Assembly (NCBI GenBank): GCA_025363475.1
Contig: JANYDS010000031.1
Coordinates: 1-63,067, forward strand
Direction of reading: 5' to 3'
DNA length: 63,067 bases
From: Terriglobia bacterium
GTDB taxonomy: Bacteria; Acidobacteriota; Terriglobia; Bryobacterales; Bryobacteraceae
Part shown: positions 60,270 through 63,067 of the stretch, piece by piece
Layout: each line of letters begins with the position of its first letter
Numbering within the stretch: the stretch's first letter is position 1
The notes under the pieces: generated by a model
The model's input: only the letters and a program-made list of their open reading frames with translations
Told to the model about the DNA's origin: nothing
Database searches by the model: none
Translations under genes and position numbers: made by a program

Positions 60270-61340
60270 CTACGGTTTCAGCGTTAGTTTCTGTACGCGC
60301 CAGTTACCGACTTCACCCACCATCAGTGTATTCGGCGTGCGGCAGTCCATCTGGTTGACGGTCCAGAACTGCTTGGGCTGCTTGCCGGCTTCACCGAACT
60401 TGCCGAGAATTGTGCCGTCGAGTTCCAGCTTATAGATTTCACCGTTATCGACGGAATTTATGGCGTTGGAATTGGAGGCATACAGGTATTGATGAGTCCC
60501 CGGAGAAACACAGATTGCCTGGGGTGAACCTACGCCGGTGATCGAACTCTTGTAAGTACCTTCACCGTCGAAGATCTGAATGCGTTTGTTGCCGGGATCG
60601 GCCACGTAGACATTACCTGCGGCGTCTGTCGCGATGGAAGTTGCTTTATCGAACTGGCCGTTTTCCTTGCCGCGCTGACCCCATGACTTGATGAAGTGAC
60701 CCATCTTGTCGTATTTACCCACGCGGGCATTGCCGTAACCATCGGCAACATAGATTTCACCCGCTGCGTTCCAGGCCACATCGGCTGGGCCGTTAAACAA
60801 GTCGCCAGCTGCGCCGATACCAGGAGCGCCAGCGGGCCCGCGACCGCCGCCGCCAGGACCACCTGCGCCGGGGCCACCAGGAGCAGCTGCCCGCGGAGTG
60901 TTGATGGCTTCCGGTTTGCGGCCCATGGGCCAGACGACACGACCCATCGGATCAAACTTGATGACAAGGCTGGCAGCGCGGTCAACCACCCAGACGTTGT
61001 CATCTTTATCGACACGGACAGAATTCGGATAAAGGAAACCGTAGAGGCCCTGACCAAATTCTTTTACGAAGCGGCCAGTCTGATCGAACTCCAGCAGTCT
61101 GCCGCCGCCGTGCGAAAACGTGCGCGAGGTGCCAATAGTAGCCACTTCGTTGCCGCTGCGCATGAAGAGAAAGGTGTGGCCCTTTGAGTTAGTGGCGACA
61201 CCAGCCGCTTCGCCCATATAGGTGTGGGGAGGCAGCTTGAGCAAGTCGGTATTCGAATCAAAAGCAATTGTTGGAACCTGCGCGGACATAGCGCCGGCTG
61301 CCAGCGCGAGCGCGGGAATCAGTTTGAAAAACGTTCTCAT
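60270..61340 (-). CDS. Exported NHL-type beta-propeller protein
   Basis: 356 aa from the ATG at 61340 (GGAGA upstream). Signal peptide FKLIPALALAAGAMSAQ. Propeller strands: PNSVRVDKDDNVWVVDRAAS, DVAWNAAGEIYVADGYGNAR, SIATDAAGNVYVADPGNKRI. A Gly/Pro/Ala-rich loop (PRAAAPGGPGAGGPGGGGRG) is inserted between blades. Paralogue of the next gene and related to 45227. Binding or hydrolytic role unknown. It lies upstream of the M16 pair on the same strand. Confidence 0.8.
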   Translation of the reverse strand: MRTFFKLIPALALAAGAMSAQVPTIAFDSNTDLLKLPPHTYMGEAAGVATNSKGHTFLFMRSGNEVATIGTSRTFSHGGGRLLEFDQTGRFVKEFGQGLYGFLYPNSVRVDKDDNVWVVDRAASLVIKFDPMGRVVWPMGRKPEAINTPRAAAPGGPGAGGPGGGGRGPAGAPGIGAAGDLFNGPADVAWNAAGEIYVADGYGNARVGKYDKMGHFIKSWGQRGKENGQFDKATSIATDAAGNVYVADPGNKRIQIFDGEGTYKSSITGVGSPQAICVSPGTHQYLYASNSNAINSVDNGEIYKLELDGTILGKFGEAGKQPKQFWTVNQMDCRTPNTLMVGEVGNWRVQKLTLKP

Positions 61341-61389
61341 GGAAATCTCCGGATAAAATCTCGTGGTGTTGGTCATGGCGGACGTGACG

Positions 61390-62472
61390 TTACTTCTTTG
61401 TGTCCGTTTGCGTCGGGGTGGGGTGCATGATTAATTTCTGCACACGCCATGCGGTGATTTCGGATGTGAAGATCTCGTTTTCATTGCGGCAATCGAGTTC
61501 GTGGATGGTACTGAAATCGCCCGCTCCCTTGCCCGCTTTGCCGAATTTGCCGAGGATAGTGCCATCGAGTTCCATCTTGTAGATGTCACCGGTTACTGCG
61601 GCGATATCAGCGTTGTTATTGTCCGGATTGGAATTGGAAACGTAGAGGTACTGGTGGGGGCCACCGGAGACACAGACGGCCCAGGGTGCGCCGACTTTGT
61701 CATAGATTGCCTTGAAGGTGAGGTCGTCATCAAAGACCTGAACGCGGCTGTTGCTGCGGTCACCAACGTAGATGTTGCCTTTGGCGTCAGAGGCCATGGT
61801 GTGGGGCAGGTTCAGTTCGCCCTGCGCACTACCGCGCGATCCCACTGACTTAATGAACTTGCCGAATTTGTCGTATTTCACGACACGCGAATTGCCGTAA
61901 CCGTCGGAGACGAAGATGTTGCCTGCGGGGTCAAAAGCCACGTCTGTGGGGCGGTTGAGCGTGTACGGCTCGGCGGGCGGCGAGGGTGCGCCCTGGCCGG
62001 GAATGGCCGGGGTAGCGTCGGCGGCGTCGGGCCTGTGGCCGATTACCATCAAAACCTTTGTGCCTTCCGGATTGAATTTGATCACCATGTTTGAGCCTTC
62101 ATCGACAGCCCAGATGTTGTCGTCTTTATCGACGCGGACTGCGTGGGCGAACTGGAAGCCGTAAACGCCTTCGCCGATTTCCTTGATATAGGTTCCGGTT
62201 TTATCGAACTCAAAGAGGCGCGTATTTTCGCTGCGGGTGTAGACAAAAACATGGCCTTTGGAATTAGTGGCCACACCAATGCCTTCGCCCAGATAGAGGC
62301 CCGGAGGCATTTTCAGGAAGTTGGGAACGACTTCGAATTTGAGCTCGGGGATATTTTCCGCCTTGGCTTTTGCCGCCTGCTGGGCGCGTGTGAGCGCGGG
62401 AGCCTGGGCCAAAGCGGACGAGGCCAGCAGCAGCGCTGCGGTGAAGGAATAGTACAGGGGATGTGGTTTCAT
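61390..62472 (-). CDS. Exported NHL-type beta-propeller protein, paralogue
   Basis: 360 aa from the ATG at 62472 (GAGG seven bases upstream). Signal peptide PLYYSFTAALLLASSALAQ. Strands AHAVRVDKDDNIWAVDEGSN, DVAFDPAGNIFVSDGYGNSR, TMASDAKGNIYVGDRSNSRV match the gene at 60270 blade by blade (roughly half identical), so the two arose by tandem duplication. It is transcribed in the same direction 50 bp upstream of its paralogue. Confidence 0.8.
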   Translation of the reverse strand: MKPHPLYYSFTAALLLASSALAQAPALTRAQQAAKAKAENIPELKFEVVPNFLKMPPGLYLGEGIGVATNSKGHVFVYTRSENTRLFEFDKTGTYIKEIGEGVYGFQFAHAVRVDKDDNIWAVDEGSNMVIKFNPEGTKVLMVIGHRPDAADATPAIPGQGAPSPPAEPYTLNRPTDVAFDPAGNIFVSDGYGNSRVVKYDKFGKFIKSVGSRGSAQGELNLPHTMASDAKGNIYVGDRSNSRVQVFDDDLTFKAIYDKVGAPWAVCVSGGPHQYLYVSNSNPDNNNADIAAVTGDIYKMELDGTILGKFGKAGKGAGDFSTIHELDCRNENEIFTSEITAWRVQKLIMHPTPTQTDTKK

Positions 62473-62536
62473 TGCGTAGCCTCTTTTTGAGTCTTCAGTG
62501 TTTTTCAACCGAAGTTGGGAGTCTATCATGTAAGGC

Positions 62537-62968
62537 ATGCGCGACGATCAGGCTCCCCTTGAATTCAGCCAGCGGCGGTTTGGCCTGTCACTGGCCGAAG
62601 GTATAGGGTTGGGATTCCACGGTGCAAAACTCAATGCGCAGCAGGACACTCCCGATGAACCGGGACGGATGCGGGCACGGGCGGTTGCGCCGGTCGAGAA
62701 ACCAGCGGCGGCGGGGCTGCATCCGCTGAAGATCCGCAGCTATCGGGACACTCTGGTCTATATACCGGAAGCGGCTTCGAAATTCGCGAAGGTTCCGGTG
62801 GTGCTGTCACTGCACGGGGCGACCCAGGGTGCTGACCGCGGCATCTCGCTGTTGCAGAAAGTTGCTGATGAGTATGGGTTCATGATTGTGGCTTCGGCGT
62901 CGGCGGGAGGCACATGGGAGATCTGTAATAAACCCCAAAACCTGGACAAAAAAAGGACCGCTTCTTAG
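62537..62968 (+). pseudogene. Esterase/depolymerase-like gene cut by an IS3 element
   Basis: The first ~129 codons encode an alpha/beta-hydrolase start: LKIRSYRDTLVYIPEAASKF, VPVVLSLHGATQGADRGISL, YGFMIVASASAGGTWEI, as in PHB-depolymerase-like esterases (the LHG oxyanion strand). At 62924 the sequence changes into IS DNA and the frame ends 15 codons later in NKPQNLDKKRTAS. The nucleophile elbow and the rest of the enzyme are missing. TATCAT (62524-62529) lies seven bases before the ATG with no ribosome site, another leaderless candidate. A recent disruption is likely. Confidence 0.8.
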
Positions 62969-63067
62969 ACAGGAAAGGCGGCATTGAAAATGAAGGAGAG
63001 TCAATGCCAAAAACGAGAAAGAGTCATCCGCCCAGCCTGAAGGCGAAGGTCGCCGAGGAGGCGATCC
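62924..63067 (+). mobile_element. Left end of an IS3-family insertion sequence
   Basis: The IS begins with TGTAATAAACCCC (IS3 elements end in TG/CA) right after the truncated esterase. At 63004, with AAGGAGAG five bases upstream, begins MPKTRKSHPPSLKAKVAEEA, the N-terminus of IS3-family OrfA. The element continues past the window. Confidence 0.75.
63004..63067 (+). CDS. IS3-family transposase OrfA, N-terminal part (runs off window)
   Basis: 21 codons from the ATG, MPKTRKSHPPSLKAKVAEEA, matching the start of IS3 OrfA (helix-turn-helix) proteins such as MPKTRKSHSPEFKAKVALEA. Whether the IS is complete cannot be told. Confidence 0.75.
   Translation, partial: MPKTRKSHPPSLKAKVAEEAI

Noticed and set aside
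1-63067. CRISPR arrays, prophage, restriction or biosynthetic clusters
   Set aside because: No regularly spaced repeats, no phage structural or integrase genes, no methylase/endonuclease pairs and no megasynthases were seen.

Overview
The window looks like chromosomal DNA of an Acidobacteriota member, most plausibly Bryobacteraceae/Solibacter-like. The reasons are family content, not a database match: high-GC coding DNA, two ECF-sigma/serine-threonine-kinase pairs with TPR-rich kinases, a PEP-CTERM protein, NHL-type beta-propellers, a secreted prolyl oligopeptidase, M61 and M16 peptidases, FecR/DUF6600 and PqiA-like proteins. It is a mosaic of ordinary metabolic genes and patches of decayed mobile and toxin-antitoxin (TA) DNA.

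Layout. 1-900: two divergent IS4-type (DUF4372) transposase remnants. 937-2572: two intact TA modules (brnTA and a mazEF-like pair); the second lies between a truncated copy of the 5' end of the prolyl oligopeptidase gene and the intact gene (2628-4757). 4783-19779: mostly intact envelope and housekeeping genes: secreted hydrolase, CheY-like regulator, tRNA-His, DUF6600 protein, M61 peptidase, an MlaD/Mce protein with a large glycosyltransferase and a TPR protein upstream, an acyltransferase-like membrane protein and a LolA-like protein. 19784-23015: a gene graveyard with a fragment of a fumarylacetoacetate-hydrolase-family gene, REP/MITE-like inverted repeats, mqsA with a broken mqsR, and hicB with a hicA carrying two amber codons. 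23016-28976: FAA hydrolase, PafA-like phosphatase, TPR proteins and RNase III. 29129-39064: two sigma/kinase operons, a PEP-CTERM protein, a vapBC module and a truncated duplicate of the rnc 3' end. 39157-41628: vapBC, a frameshifted collagen-like gene and a PIN-toxin remnant. 41687-42884: a DAHP synthase gene (aroF) preceded by a short leader peptide rich in Tyr, Phe and Trp and by an attenuator-type terminator. 42894-46339: membrane and propeller proteins. 47227-55570: a tightly packed catabolic operon. 55571-62472: HEAT-like protein, a paired M16 peptidase operon whose start codon sits in a hairpin, and two propeller proteins. 62537-63067: an esterase-like gene cut by an IS3-family element that runs off the window.

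Main ideas. (1) The aroF leader has the architecture of ribosome-mediated attenuation sensing all three aromatic amino acids. (2) The 47-55 kb operon (APH-type kinase, ACAD11-like dehydrogenase, two further acyl-CoA dehydrogenases, phosphotriesterase-like hydrolase, acyl-CoA ligase, MaoC hydratase) fits a lactone/4-hydroxy-acid catabolic route. (3) Both ECF sigma factors carry a Thr in a QPTAL motif where classical sigma factors have acidic residues, next to a kinase gene, suggesting phosphorylation-activated sigma factors. (4) In three places an accessory block is bracketed by an intact gene and a truncated direct copy of one end of that gene, and at one of them the duplicated DNA supplies the last codons and stop of a VapC toxin. 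All functional statements come from reading the sequence and from family knowledge; no searches were run.
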